Shown here: piece by piece, positions 17,860 through 25,816 of the stretch
How positions within the stretch are numbered: position 1 is the stretch's first letter
Layout of the letters: each line of letters opens with the position of its first letter
From: Ruegeria lacuscaerulensis
GTDB lineage: Bacteria > Pseudomonadota > Alphaproteobacteria > Rhodobacterales > Rhodobacteraceae
Length of the DNA stretch: 64,000 nucleotides
NCBI RefSeq assembly: GCF_013031245.1
Contig: NZ_WPZL01000016.1
Span: 1-64,000 of the forward strand
Reading direction: 5' to 3'
Translations under genes and position numbers: made by a program
The notes under the pieces: generated by a model
Told to the model about the DNA's origin: nothing
Database searches by the model: none
What the model saw: the letters and a program-made list of their open reading frames with translations, nothing else

Positions 17860-19197
17860 ATGAAAGACATGGATACCAACATCCCTCGCACAGTGCCGAT
17901 CCAGTCGGCCACGTTCACCAACGAAATCAACTCGGAAATCCGCCGCGCGGCGGCGACCGGCATCTATGACATTCGCGGCGGTGGTGCCAAGCGCAAGGTG
18001 CCCCATTTCGACGACCTTCTGTTTCTGGGCGCGTCGGTATCGCGTTATCCGCTGGAGGGCTATCGCGAGCGCTGCGACACCTCGGTGACGCTGGGCACCC
18101 GGTTTGCCAAGAAGCCCATCGAGTTGGATATCCCTATCACCATCGCGGGCATGAGCTTTGGCGCGTTGTCCGGGCCGGCGAAAGAGGCTTTGGGCCGTGG
18201 CGCGTCCATGGCGGGTACTTCGACCACGACCGGTGACGGTGGCATGACGCCGGAAGAACGCGGGCATTCGACCAAACTGGTTTATCAGTACCTGCCGTCG
18301 CGCTACGGCATGAACCCCAACGACCTGCGCAAAGCGGACGCTATTGAGGTTGTCGTGGGGCAGGGCGCCAAGCCTGGCGGCGGCGGTATGCTGCTAGGTC
18401 AGAAAATCTCTGATCGTGTGGCCGAGATGCGCACGCTGCCCAAAGGGATCGACCAACGCTCTGCCTGTCGGCATCCGGACTGGACCGGTCCGGACGATCT
18501 GGAAATCAAGATTCTTGAACTGCGGGAAATCACCGACTGGCAGGTGCCGATTTATGTCAAGGTTGGTGCGACCCGGCCTTATTACGACACCGCTTTGGCC
18601 GTAAAAGCCGGGGCTGACGTTGTTGTGATGGATGGGATGCAGGGCGGTACGGCGGCGACGCAGGACGTGTTCATCGAACATGTCGGCCTTCCGACCCTGT
18701 CCTGCATCCGTCCGGCCGTTCAGGCCCTGCAGGATCTTGGCGTGCATCGCGAGGTGCAATTGGTGATCTCGGGCGGTATTCGTACCGGTGCCGACGTGGC
18801 CAAGGCGATGGCGCTGGGGGCGGACGCGGTGGCTATCGGTTCGGCGGCCTTGATTGCTCTGGGCGACAATGACCCGAGATGGGAAGCCGAGTACCAGAAA
18901 CTGGGCTCGACCACTGGCGCCTATGACGATTGGCATGAAGGGCAGTGCCCTGCTGGTATCACTACGCAGGACCCGGATCTGGCCGCTCGTCTTGACCCGG
19001 TCGAGGCCGGACGCCGCCTGCGCAATTATCTGAAGGTGATGACGCTTGAGGCGCAAACCATCGCGCGGGCCTGTGGGCACAACCACCTGCACAATCTGGA
19101 ACCCGAGGACCTGTGCGCCCTGACGATGGAAGCCGCCGCAATGGCGCGCGTGCCGCTGGCGGGCACCGACTGGTATCCGGGCAAAGCCGGGTTCTGA
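17860..19197 (+). CDS. glxD: FMN-binding glutamate synthase domain protein GlxD (N-methylglutamate synthase subunit C-like)
   Basis: A 445-residue protein equal to the FMN-containing central domain of glutamate synthase. Visible motifs are ITIAGMSFGALSGPAKEALG, GQGAKPGGGGML, VPIYVKVGATRPY, DGMQGGTAATQD and the FMN phosphate site ISGGIRTGADVAKAMALGAD. It would carry out the redox half of the reaction: in MgsABC, methylamine and glutamate give N-methylglutamate; in glutamate synthase, 2-oxoglutarate is aminated. The start at 17860 has an AAGGATCAAAGG ribosome site. A terminator-like hairpin follows at 19213-19246. Confidence 0.9.
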   Translation: MKDMDTNIPRTVPIQSATFTNEINSEIRRAAATGIYDIRGGGAKRKVPHFDDLLFLGASVSRYPLEGYRERCDTSVTLGTRFAKKPIELDIPITIAGMSFGALSGPAKEALGRGASMAGTSTTTGDGGMTPEERGHSTKLVYQYLPSRYGMNPNDLRKADAIEVVVGQGAKPGGGGMLLGQKISDRVAEMRTLPKGIDQRSACRHPDWTGPDDLEIKILELREITDWQVPIYVKVGATRPYYDTALAVKAGADVVVMDGMQGGTAATQDVFIEHVGLPTLSCIRPAVQALQDLGVHREVQLVISGGIRTGADVAKAMALGADAVAIGSAALIALGDNDPRWEAEYQKLGSTTGAYDDWHEGQCPAGITTQDPDLAARLDPVEAGRRLRNYLKVMTLEAQTIARACGHNHLHNLEPEDLCALTMEAAAMARVPLAGTDWYPGKAGF

Positions 19198-19212
19198 TCT
19201 GCAAAACGACAC

Positions 19213-19246
19213 AAGGCGCGGCCCGCAAGGGCGGCGCCTTTCTTCT
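19213..19246 (+). terminator. Terminator-like hairpin after glxD
   Basis: AAGGCGC pairs with GCGCCTT, with an inner GCCC-gcaa-GGGC stem, followed by TCTTCT. It lies between glxD and the glutamine synthetase gene and could lower read-through into the latter. Confidence 0.6.
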
Positions 19247-19281
19247 ATGAAATGACATCAACAGGGAAAGGAAAGCCGACC

Positions 19282-20610
19282 ATGACGACAGATCTGGCTG
19301 CTTTCGCCAAGGAAAATGGCGTCAAGTATTTCATGATATCGTTCACCGACCTGTTCGGTGGGCAGCGGGCCAAACTGGTTCCCGCGCAAGCGATCGCTGA
19401 CATGCAAGAGGATGGTGCGGGTTTTGCAGGCTTCGCCACTTATCTCGACATGACACCGGCGCATCCCGACATGCTGGCGGTGCCGGATCCCTCCTCGGTA
19501 ATCCAGTTGCCGTGGAAGCCCGAGGTCGCCTGGGTTGCAGGCAACTGCGTGATGGAAGGCGAGGACGTGGCCCAGGCACCACGCAATGTTCTGCGCCGTC
19601 TGATCGACGAGGCCGCCGCTGAAGGTTTGCACGTCAAAACCGGGATTGAGGCGGAGTTCTTTCTGCTGACCCCCGATGGTGAACAGGTCAGCGACCCCTT
19701 CGATACGGCCGAAAAGCCCTGTTACGACCAGCAGGCAGTGATGCGCCGCTATGACGTGGTGCGCGAGATCTGCGACTATATGCTGGAACTGGGTTGGGGT
19801 CCCTATCAGAACGACCACGAAGACGCCAACGGTCAATTCGAAATGAACTGGGAGTTTGACGACGCTCTGCGAACAGCCGACAAACACTCGTTCTTCAAGT
19901 TCATGACAAAGTCGGTGGCAGAAAAGCACGGGTTCCGCGCGACCTTTATGCCGAAGCCGGTTGAAGGGCTGACCGGTAATGGCTGTCACGCCCATATCTC
20001 GGTCTGGGATGCACCGGGTGCTGAGGCCAGAACCAATGTCTTTGCGGGCGAGGGCGAAGGCCCGACCGGCGAGGTTGGTCTGGGTGAGCAGGGCAAACAC
20101 TTCCTCGGCGGCATCATGAAGCACGCCAGCGCGCTGGCGGCAATCACCAATCCTACGGTGAATTCCTACAAGCGGATCAACGCCCCGCGCACCATGTCCG
20201 GCGCGACTTGGGCACCGAACACCGTTACCTGGACCGGCAACAACCGCACGCATATGGTTCGCGTTCCGGGGCCGGGCCGGTTCGAGCTGCGTCTGCCGGA
20301 TGGAGCGACAAACCCCTATCTGTTGCAGGCCGTTATCATCGCGGCTGGCCTGTCGGGCATCCGCTCCAAAGCCGATCCCGGTCGGCGCTACGACATCGAC
20401 ATGTATGCCGAAGGCCACACGGTAACCGACGCACCGAAACTTCCGCTGAACATGCTGGATGCTCTGCGTGATTACGACAAGGATGAGGAGTTGAAAGCGG
20501 CGATGGGTAAAGAGTTCTCGGCTGCTTACCTGAAGATGAAGCATCAGGAATGGGATTCCTTTGTCAGTCATTTCTCGCGTTGGGAAAAAGAGCACACGCT
20601 GGATATCTGA
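19282..20610 (+). CDS. glnT: Type III glutamine synthetase GlnT / gamma-glutamylmethylamide synthetase-like
   Basis: A 442-residue glutamine synthetase family ligase. Active-site blocks are GIEAEFFLL, NGCHAHISVWD, KRINAPRTMSGATWAPNTV, and GRFELRLPD with the catalytic arginines. The type III branch (GlnT/GmaS) couples ATP hydrolysis to glutamyl transfer onto ammonia or methylamine. Beside glxBCD, the GmaS role (methylamine to gamma-glutamylmethylamide) is attractive. No N-methylglutamate dehydrogenase genes (mgdABCD) follow, so ammonia or another amine is equally possible. I use the ATG at 19282 behind AGGAAAG. A perfect hairpin follows at 20669-20695. Confidence 0.85.
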   Translation: MTTDLAAFAKENGVKYFMISFTDLFGGQRAKLVPAQAIADMQEDGAGFAGFATYLDMTPAHPDMLAVPDPSSVIQLPWKPEVAWVAGNCVMEGEDVAQAPRNVLRRLIDEAAAEGLHVKTGIEAEFFLLTPDGEQVSDPFDTAEKPCYDQQAVMRRYDVVREICDYMLELGWGPYQNDHEDANGQFEMNWEFDDALRTADKHSFFKFMTKSVAEKHGFRATFMPKPVEGLTGNGCHAHISVWDAPGAEARTNVFAGEGEGPTGEVGLGEQGKHFLGGIMKHASALAAITNPTVNSYKRINAPRTMSGATWAPNTVTWTGNNRTHMVRVPGPGRFELRLPDGATNPYLLQAVIIAAGLSGIRSKADPGRRYDIDMYAEGHTVTDAPKLPLNMLDALRDYDKDEELKAAMGKEFSAAYLKMKHQEWDSFVSHFSRWEKEHTLDI

Positions 20611-20668
20611 CCCTGGATTCCGGGGCGCGGTTACCCCGCAAATTGTGCCGCAACCAGACCTTCAATGT

Positions 20669-20695
20669 CGCCGGAGTGTTCGTCGCACTCCGGCG
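20669..20695 (+). terminator. Ten-base-pair hairpin after glnT
   Basis: CGCCGGAGTG and CACTCCGGCG pair perfectly around TTCGTCG. There is no run of T behind it, so it may terminate poorly or protect the 3' end of the glnT message. Confidence 0.55.
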
Positions 20696-20733
20696 TCCAT
20701 GTTTAAATTTGCTGACTATTAAAGAGGTGGAGC

Positions 20734-21597
20734 GTGATCGATACCCGATTGACCCGTCTGTTCGGATTGACCTGCCCGGTTGTACTGGCGCCAATGCCGG
20801 GGGTGGCCGATGGCCGCCTGGCTGCGGCTGTGGCGCGGGCCGGAGGGCTTGGAATGATCGGTGGCGGAGGCCGTGACACGGATTGGATTGAAGCCCAGTT
20901 TCGTGCGACCGGGAATGAATCGGTAGGTTGTGGTTTTTCGACCTGGCAGTTGGCGCAATCGCCCGAACTGCTGGATCTTGTGTTGGCCCGGCGTCCGCGC
21001 GCGATCTTTCTGTCCCACGGCGATCCGCGCCCCTTTGCGGCCCGAGTAAAACAGGCGAAAGCTCGGATGATCTGCCAGGTGCAGGACTTGCGAGGCGCGG
21101 CTTTGGCAGTCGAGGCCGGCGCCGATATCGTTGTCGCGCAGGGCAGCGCTGCCACCGGCCCTTCCGGCACGCGTACAACCCTGGCTTTGCTGCCGGAAGT
21201 GGCGGATTTCCTGTATCGTGAAGCGCACGACACTCTGTTGCTGGCCGCCGGAGGGATTGCAGATTCTCGGGGCGTGGCCGCCTGCATCGTCGCGGGGGCG
21301 GATGGAGTGGTCATGGGCACGCGGCTTTGGGCCAGTCGCGAAGGGCAGGTGCAGGCAGATCAATACCAAATTGCGTTACAAGCCACCGGCGACGACACGT
21401 TTCAGACCCAGCAAACGGTTGCCGACTGGCCCGAGTCGGTGGCCATGCGCACCTTGCGTAACGCCCCCGAGGCGATACCCGCGGGCGAAGGTATTGGACT
21501 GATCCGGGATATGCCGCCAGTAGATGATATCTTGAATGCAATAACGTTAAAGGCCGGACGATTATTGGTCCATGCGCAGCGCAAGGTGATCCCATGA
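20734..21597 (+). CDS. Nitronate monooxygenase / 2-nitropropane dioxygenase family protein
   Basis: A 287-residue TIM-barrel flavoprotein. It opens with LTCPVVLAPMPGVADGRLAAAVARAGGLGMIGGGG, of which APMPGV and the GLG turn are the family start. AGADIVVAQGSAATGPSG and the FMN phosphate site LLAAGGIADSRGVAACIVAGADGVVMGTR then follow. Known members oxidise nitronates, but many marine homologues have unknown substrates. The GTG start at 20734 has AAAGAGGTGG before it. Its place between the glutamine synthetase and the Rieske cluster suggests a redox role in amine breakdown, which is inference. Confidence 0.8.
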   Translation: MIDTRLTRLFGLTCPVVLAPMPGVADGRLAAAVARAGGLGMIGGGGRDTDWIEAQFRATGNESVGCGFSTWQLAQSPELLDLVLARRPRAIFLSHGDPRPFAARVKQAKARMICQVQDLRGAALAVEAGADIVVAQGSAATGPSGTRTTLALLPEVADFLYREAHDTLLLAAGGIADSRGVAACIVAGADGVVMGTRLWASREGQVQADQYQIALQATGDDTFQTQQTVADWPESVAMRTLRNAPEAIPAGEGIGLIRDMPPVDDILNAITLKAGRLLVHAQRKVIP

Positions 21598-21919
21598 CAT
21601 GTGCCTGAATCGCGTATCTCTGAGCCCTCTTGGTTCAGAATTACGAAGTTTATACGGGCGTAGGCTGTTTGATTCGTAGGGATCCTCCGGAGAAACCGGG
21701 GGATGTGCCACTTTTGGTGTGCAAAATTGCGAAAACGTCATAATGGACGGGTGATATCGAAAGATATTTGCGCAAATCTTAAAGTATCTGTGATGTATTC
21801 GTAAATAATCGTAGACACGATGCGATTTTCGCAGTTCACTGCTGCCCAGGCACTACGGAGCCACGTTGGCAGCACAGCTGCGAAGTTGACCTCGAAACCC
21901 TATGTCAGGAACTTGAACG
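21598..21919. promoter_or_regulatory. Intergenic promoter region of the Rieske cluster
   Basis: This 322-base stretch is AT-rich in its middle and holds the perfect palindrome TTTGCGCAAA (21767-21776), flanked by AAGATA and TCTTAA. It is probably the regulatory region of the oxygenase genes. I see no coding frame. Confidence 0.4.
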
Positions 21920-23029
21920 ATGAAGCCAATCAATTCGTTGCTTGAGTCTTTCTACGAAGAAACCTCTCCACAACACGGTCTGCCTGCGGCAGCATACAAG
22001 GATACGGAATTCTGGCGTGCGGAATGCGCGTCGGTTTTTACGCGCAACTGGGTCTGCGTCGGATTCGTGCATGAACTGCAGGCCGCCGGAGACGCCGTGC
22101 CGGTCACTGTGGCCGAGCATCCCCTTCTGCTTGTTCGCAATACTGCGGGCGAGATCCGGGCCTTTCACAACATTTGCCGTCACCGCTGCCTGACGCTGGT
22201 CGACGAACCCAAGAACGTGGGCAAGCTGATCCGCTGCCCCTATCACGCTTGGGCCTACGACCTGGATGGCCAGCTGCGCGCCGCACCCCATTTCGGCGGT
22301 GCAAACGATCATCAGGCCAACGGATTCGACAAGAAAAAGAACAGTCTTGTTCCGGTCCGCAGTCATGTCTGGAATGACTGGATCTTCGTCAATCTTGACG
22401 GAAGCGCGCCGGATTTCGACGAATATTCCGCCACCATTCAAGCCCGTCTGGAAGGCATGGACTGGGATAAACTGGACTGTATTGGAACGCTCGATTTCGG
22501 CGAAGTTGCCTGCAACTGGAAGTTCATCATGGAGAACTTCATCGAGCCGTATCACGTGCAGTTCGTGCATTCCTCGACCACCGATCAGCCGCTGGAAGAT
22601 CACTATACGATCATCGACGGCAATTGCATGGGCAGCGCTGTCGATCTGGAAGAAGAGATAGGGACAACCGGCAGTCTGGGCGTCAGCTCTCGCTATCTGA
22701 CGCTGTATCCGAACTTCATTCTGGGGCGCTATTTCCCGGATCAGTTGGGGGTCTATCTGAATATTCCGACCGGCCCCGGCACCATGATGCAGAAACGCGC
22801 GCTTTACACCACTGAAGGGCAGACTCTGACGCAAGAGGAAATCGAAGGGCTGAAGAACCTGTGGTGGGACGTGCACAAGGAAGACCATGAAATGACGGAA
22901 CGGCTGCAATTGGGCCGGACGTCATCCATCTCGGAGGAAGGCGGCGTGCTTTCCCCGGCGTGGGAAGACAGCGTCCGCGCGTTTCAGGAAATGGTGGCCC
23001 GGGATGTTGCCGCCACCGAAAAACACTGA
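21920..23029 (+). CDS. Rieske non-heme iron oxygenase, large subunit
   Basis: A 369-residue ring-hydroxylating/demethylating oxygenase. The Rieske [2Fe-2S] ligands are Cys86, His88, Cys106 and His109 (CRH...CPYH). The mononuclear iron site shows ENFIEPYHVQFVH, with His212 and His217, and Glu209 where many relatives have Asp or Glu. The third ligand is probably in HKEDHEMTERLQ. The short length and Glu type resemble enzymes that attack quaternary amines (glycine betaine, carnitine, stachydrine) rather than classic arene dioxygenases. No reductase gene is adjacent, so electron transfer must come from elsewhere. It is followed closely by glyoxalase and cupin genes. Confidence 0.87.
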   Translation: MKPINSLLESFYEETSPQHGLPAAAYKDTEFWRAECASVFTRNWVCVGFVHELQAAGDAVPVTVAEHPLLLVRNTAGEIRAFHNICRHRCLTLVDEPKNVGKLIRCPYHAWAYDLDGQLRAAPHFGGANDHQANGFDKKKNSLVPVRSHVWNDWIFVNLDGSAPDFDEYSATIQARLEGMDWDKLDCIGTLDFGEVACNWKFIMENFIEPYHVQFVHSSTTDQPLEDHYTIIDGNCMGSAVDLEEEIGTTGSLGVSSRYLTLYPNFILGRYFPDQLGVYLNIPTGPGTMMQKRALYTTEGQTLTQEEIEGLKNLWWDVHKEDHEMTERLQLGRTSSISEEGGVLSPAWEDSVRAFQEMVARDVAATEKH

Positions 23030-23044
23030 ACTGAGGAGAATGAT

Positions 23045-23482
23045 GTGTCCGACAGCATGAGCAGCGGCTTCCGCCTTGCCCACACGATGATGCGGGTAAT
23101 GGATATGGAGAAATCGCTGGAATTCTATTGTGGAATTCTGGGAATGCAGGTCCTGCGCCGTACCGATTATCCCGAAGGCAAGTTCACCAACACCTTCATC
23201 GGCTATGGCCCCGAGGCTGAATCTCCGACTCTGGAACTGACCGCCAACTGGGATCAGGAAGAGTCATATGAAAAGGGCAACGGCTGGGGTCATATCTGCA
23301 TCGAAACCCCGGATGTTTACAAAGCCTGCGAGGAACTGGCGGCGGCAGGTGTGAACATCACCCGCCCGCCCGGACCGATGAAGAACGGCACCCGCGTCAT
23401 CGCGTTCTGCGAAGACCCGGACGGCTACAAGGTCGAGCTGAACGAATCCATTCTGAAACATCTGGCCAAAGAAGGGTCCTGA
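23045..23482 (+). CDS. Glyoxalase I-like protein (VOC superfamily)
   Basis: A 145-residue VOC protein very like lactoylglutathione lyase GloA: LAHTMMRVMDMEKSLEFYCG, GYGPEAESPTLELTANW, WGHICIETPDVY and DPDGYKVELNE. The His/Glu metal ligands of GloA are in place. It would convert the glutathione adduct of a 2-oxoaldehyde to a hydroxyacid thioester, so detoxification of an aldehyde made by the neighbouring oxygenase is possible. Start is GTG at 23045, with GAGGAG upstream. It is 15 bases from the oxygenase and probably in the same transcript. Confidence 0.85.
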   Translation: MSDSMSSGFRLAHTMMRVMDMEKSLEFYCGILGMQVLRRTDYPEGKFTNTFIGYGPEAESPTLELTANWDQEESYEKGNGWGHICIETPDVYKACEELAAAGVNITRPPGPMKNGTRVIAFCEDPDGYKVELNESILKHLAKEGS

Positions 23483-23485
23483 TCC

Positions 23486-23884
23486 ATGGGCAACAAACCG
23501 CAACTTTTCAAGTTCGATCTGGTCGAGGATCGGTACAATTCGATGGGTGACAGCGACACCTATATCAAGCCGATGGTGACCAGCCAGATCAGCGAATCCA
23601 TGTGTGGCGGCATCAATGTTCTCAACAATATCAAGGTGCCGTGGGATCTGACCTGTGATGAGATCATCTATTGCCTGGAAGGTACTTTCCGTTTGGTCTG
23701 CGATGGCGAAGAATATGTGTGTAACCGCGGCGACGTTTTGTTCGTACCCAAGGACAACCACATCTCATACGAGGCGGACGAAAGATGCGTGATCTTTTAT
23801 GCCGCCTATCCCCATAACTGGAAGCAACTGGCCGGTATCACAAAGGTTCCGGGCATTGATCCCAACGATTTTGTGGCGGGCTGA
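23486..23884 (+). CDS. Single-domain cupin protein (EutQ-like)
   Basis: A 132-residue protein with one cupin barrel: DEIIYCLEGTFRLVCDGEEY (motif 1 region) and NRGDVLFVPKDNHISYEADE (motif 2 region). It is similar to cupins labelled ethanolamine utilisation protein EutQ. The substrate is unknown. It starts three bases after the glyoxalase stop and is followed by a terminator-like hairpin at 23905-23944, so oxygenase, glyoxalase and cupin form one transcriptional unit. Confidence 0.75.
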   Translation: MGNKPQLFKFDLVEDRYNSMGDSDTYIKPMVTSQISESMCGGINVLNNIKVPWDLTCDEIIYCLEGTFRLVCDGEEYVCNRGDVLFVPKDNHISYEADERCVIFYAAYPHNWKQLAGITKVPGIDPNDFVAG

Positions 23885-23904
23885 ACGCTCGACGCTGCAT
23901 GAAG

Positions 23905-23944
23905 GCAGATGCCCCGACACTCTCCTAATTTTCGGGTCATCTGC
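23905..23944 (+). terminator. Terminator-like hairpin after the cupin gene
   Basis: GCAGATG-CCCGA pairs with TCGGG-CATCTGC (12 pairs with one mismatch, 14-base loop), followed by TTTCTC. It separates the Rieske unit from the second glutamine-synthetase-like gene. Confidence 0.55.
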
Positions 23945-24034
23945 TTTCTCCCCATGGCGAAAACACAGCCTAATTTCCAAGCCGCCGAATTCTGAATTCA
24001 GGAAATCTGCGGCCCCCCAACAGGAGGAAGCCAA

Positions 24035-25474
24035 GTGCCTAAAGATAACGCAAACAGCAAGATCTACTACGAAAGCTTTCAGGAAGCGGTTGAACGCAAC
24101 CGTCCCAAAATTCCCGCCGTCAAAAAGCGGCTGGAAGAGGCAGGCGTCAAATATGTGATGGGCGCGTGGATCGACCTGCACGGTATCCCCAAGACCAAAC
24201 CCGTCCCGATGAGTGATTTTGAACAGCTGTGTCTGGGCAAAGGCCCGCAATTCGCGGTGCACTCGATTTCCTTCGTCCCCGAGCTTAGCCCCGCTGACAG
24301 TGATCAGGTCGTGGTGCCAGATCTGGATGCGGTTTATATCTGTCCGTGGGACAACACGCTGGCGATTATCTTTTCGGATCTGTATTGGGAAGACGCGCCT
24401 TACAATGTCTGCCCGCGTCAGGCGCTGAAGCGCGCGATGCACGAAGCCGCCCAGGAAGGGTACACCGGATACGCCGGGGTCGAGCCGGAATTCATCGTCA
24501 TGAAGTATGACGAGAACGGTCAGCCTGTAAAAGCCTTTGACGATGATCCGGCTGAGGGTCTGCGTCCGCGTCGTCAGGCCTTTGGTTATGACGTGGAATA
24601 CTCCGTCGACTCGATGCCTTACCTCAAGGATATGATCGACATTATCGAGGATCTGGGCTGGAACCTGCACGACGTGGTCGCCGAGGGTGCCTATTCCCAG
24701 TTCGAGCTGGATTTCCACTATACCAACATGCTGGAGATGTCCGACCGGTTGGCGTTCCTGCGCATCGTGCTGAAAGAGGTTGCCAAAAAGCACGGTATGT
24801 TCGTGACCTTCATGCCGAAGCCCACTGTGGGTGACTGGCGTTCGGGTGCGCATATCAACATGTCGATGCAGCATGAAAGCCGCCCCGGCGAGAATATCTT
24901 TGAGACACCGGACGGCGAATGGTCCGATGAAAGCCGGTATGCGGTCGGTGGTCTGATGCAGCACGCCGAAGCGATCACTGCAATCACCTGCCCGACTGTG
25001 AACTCGTATAACGGTCTGGTTCCGCGTGTGGGTGGCTTCGAAGGTGGCACCGTCACCTGGGCGCCTACGAATATCACCTACGGGTTCAATAACCGGTCCG
25101 CTCAGTTCCGCCTGCCGCAGAGCCGTCACTGCATCGAAAACCGTGCCTGCGATATGACGATGAACGTATATCTGGCCATGGCGATGCACCTGACCTGTGC
25201 CGTTCAGGGGATCAAGAACAAGGTTGATCCTGGTAAACCCACCGATTTCGATCTGTATTCGAAGACCGAGGCTGAACTGGCCGAGCTGGGTATCCGCCGC
25301 CTGCCGCGCACATTGTGGAACGCAATCGAGGCGCTGCGCCATGACAAGATGGCCGAGCACGTGATGGGTCCGGTGATGCGCAAGTCCTTCCTCGAGTACA
25401 AAAACGACGAGTGGGAACGCTATCACCAGTCGGTCACGGACTGGGAAGTGCAGGAATACCTGCGTCTGTACTAA
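24035..25474 (+). CDS. Glutamine synthetase family ligase (gamma-glutamyl-amine type), second paralogue
   Basis: A 479-residue ligase of the glutamine synthetase fold, longer than and distant from the type III enzyme at 19282. Visible blocks are the N-terminal beta-grasp AGVKYVMGAWIDLHGIPKTK, GYAGVEPEFIVM, SGAHINMSMQHES, NSYNGLVPRVGGFEGGTVTW and NNRSAQFRLP. Members of this type (GmaS, IpuC, gamma-glutamylanilide synthases) activate an amine by gamma-glutamylation. The gene lies between a Rieske oxygenase unit and a betaine-type transporter. This suggests it handles the amine released, or the substrate itself. Start is GTG at 24035, behind AGGAGGAAG. Confidence 0.82.
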   Translation: MPKDNANSKIYYESFQEAVERNRPKIPAVKKRLEEAGVKYVMGAWIDLHGIPKTKPVPMSDFEQLCLGKGPQFAVHSISFVPELSPADSDQVVVPDLDAVYICPWDNTLAIIFSDLYWEDAPYNVCPRQALKRAMHEAAQEGYTGYAGVEPEFIVMKYDENGQPVKAFDDDPAEGLRPRRQAFGYDVEYSVDSMPYLKDMIDIIEDLGWNLHDVVAEGAYSQFELDFHYTNMLEMSDRLAFLRIVLKEVAKKHGMFVTFMPKPTVGDWRSGAHINMSMQHESRPGENIFETPDGEWSDESRYAVGGLMQHAEAITAITCPTVNSYNGLVPRVGGFEGGTVTWAPTNITYGFNNRSAQFRLPQSRHCIENRACDMTMNVYLAMAMHLTCAVQGIKNKVDPGKPTDFDLYSKTEAELAELGIRRLPRTLWNAIEALRHDKMAEHVMGPVMRKSFLEYKNDEWERYHQSVTDWEVQEYLRLY

Positions 25475-25816
25475 GACCGGTATCTGACATGCTTTCTGCA
25501 GTCGCAGAAATAACTGAATTCCATGGGGGGCCTCTGTCCCCCTTGGGTGCTTTGGAGGTGTCATTCCTGAACAGATTCAGATGTCGGCTCATTGACAAGA
25601 ACCGCCATATGAATTTCGGTAAGATCTACTATCTGATCGCCGCCTTGACCCTCAAACACTGCCCGGCGCAGACTTCGTCGGACCCTTTGCATATAGCAAA
25701 GTAAGATCGCAAACGCGCAGCGATCGAAAATGCGGTCTCTAAAGATAAGAGCTGCAAACCATTTTCCGAACAGATCCAAAAAAAGACGGGAAAATCCCCA
25801 ACAGGAAGGAAAGAAA
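25475..25816. promoter_or_regulatory. Intergenic region upstream of the BCCT gene
   Basis: 342 bases without a convincing gene. They contain a weak GGGGG/CCCCC hairpin (25525-25542) and two inverted repeats, CTTTGC-5-GCAAAG (25685-25701) and GATCGC-9-GCGATC (25705-25725). These may be regulator sites of the transporter promoter. Confidence 0.35.
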
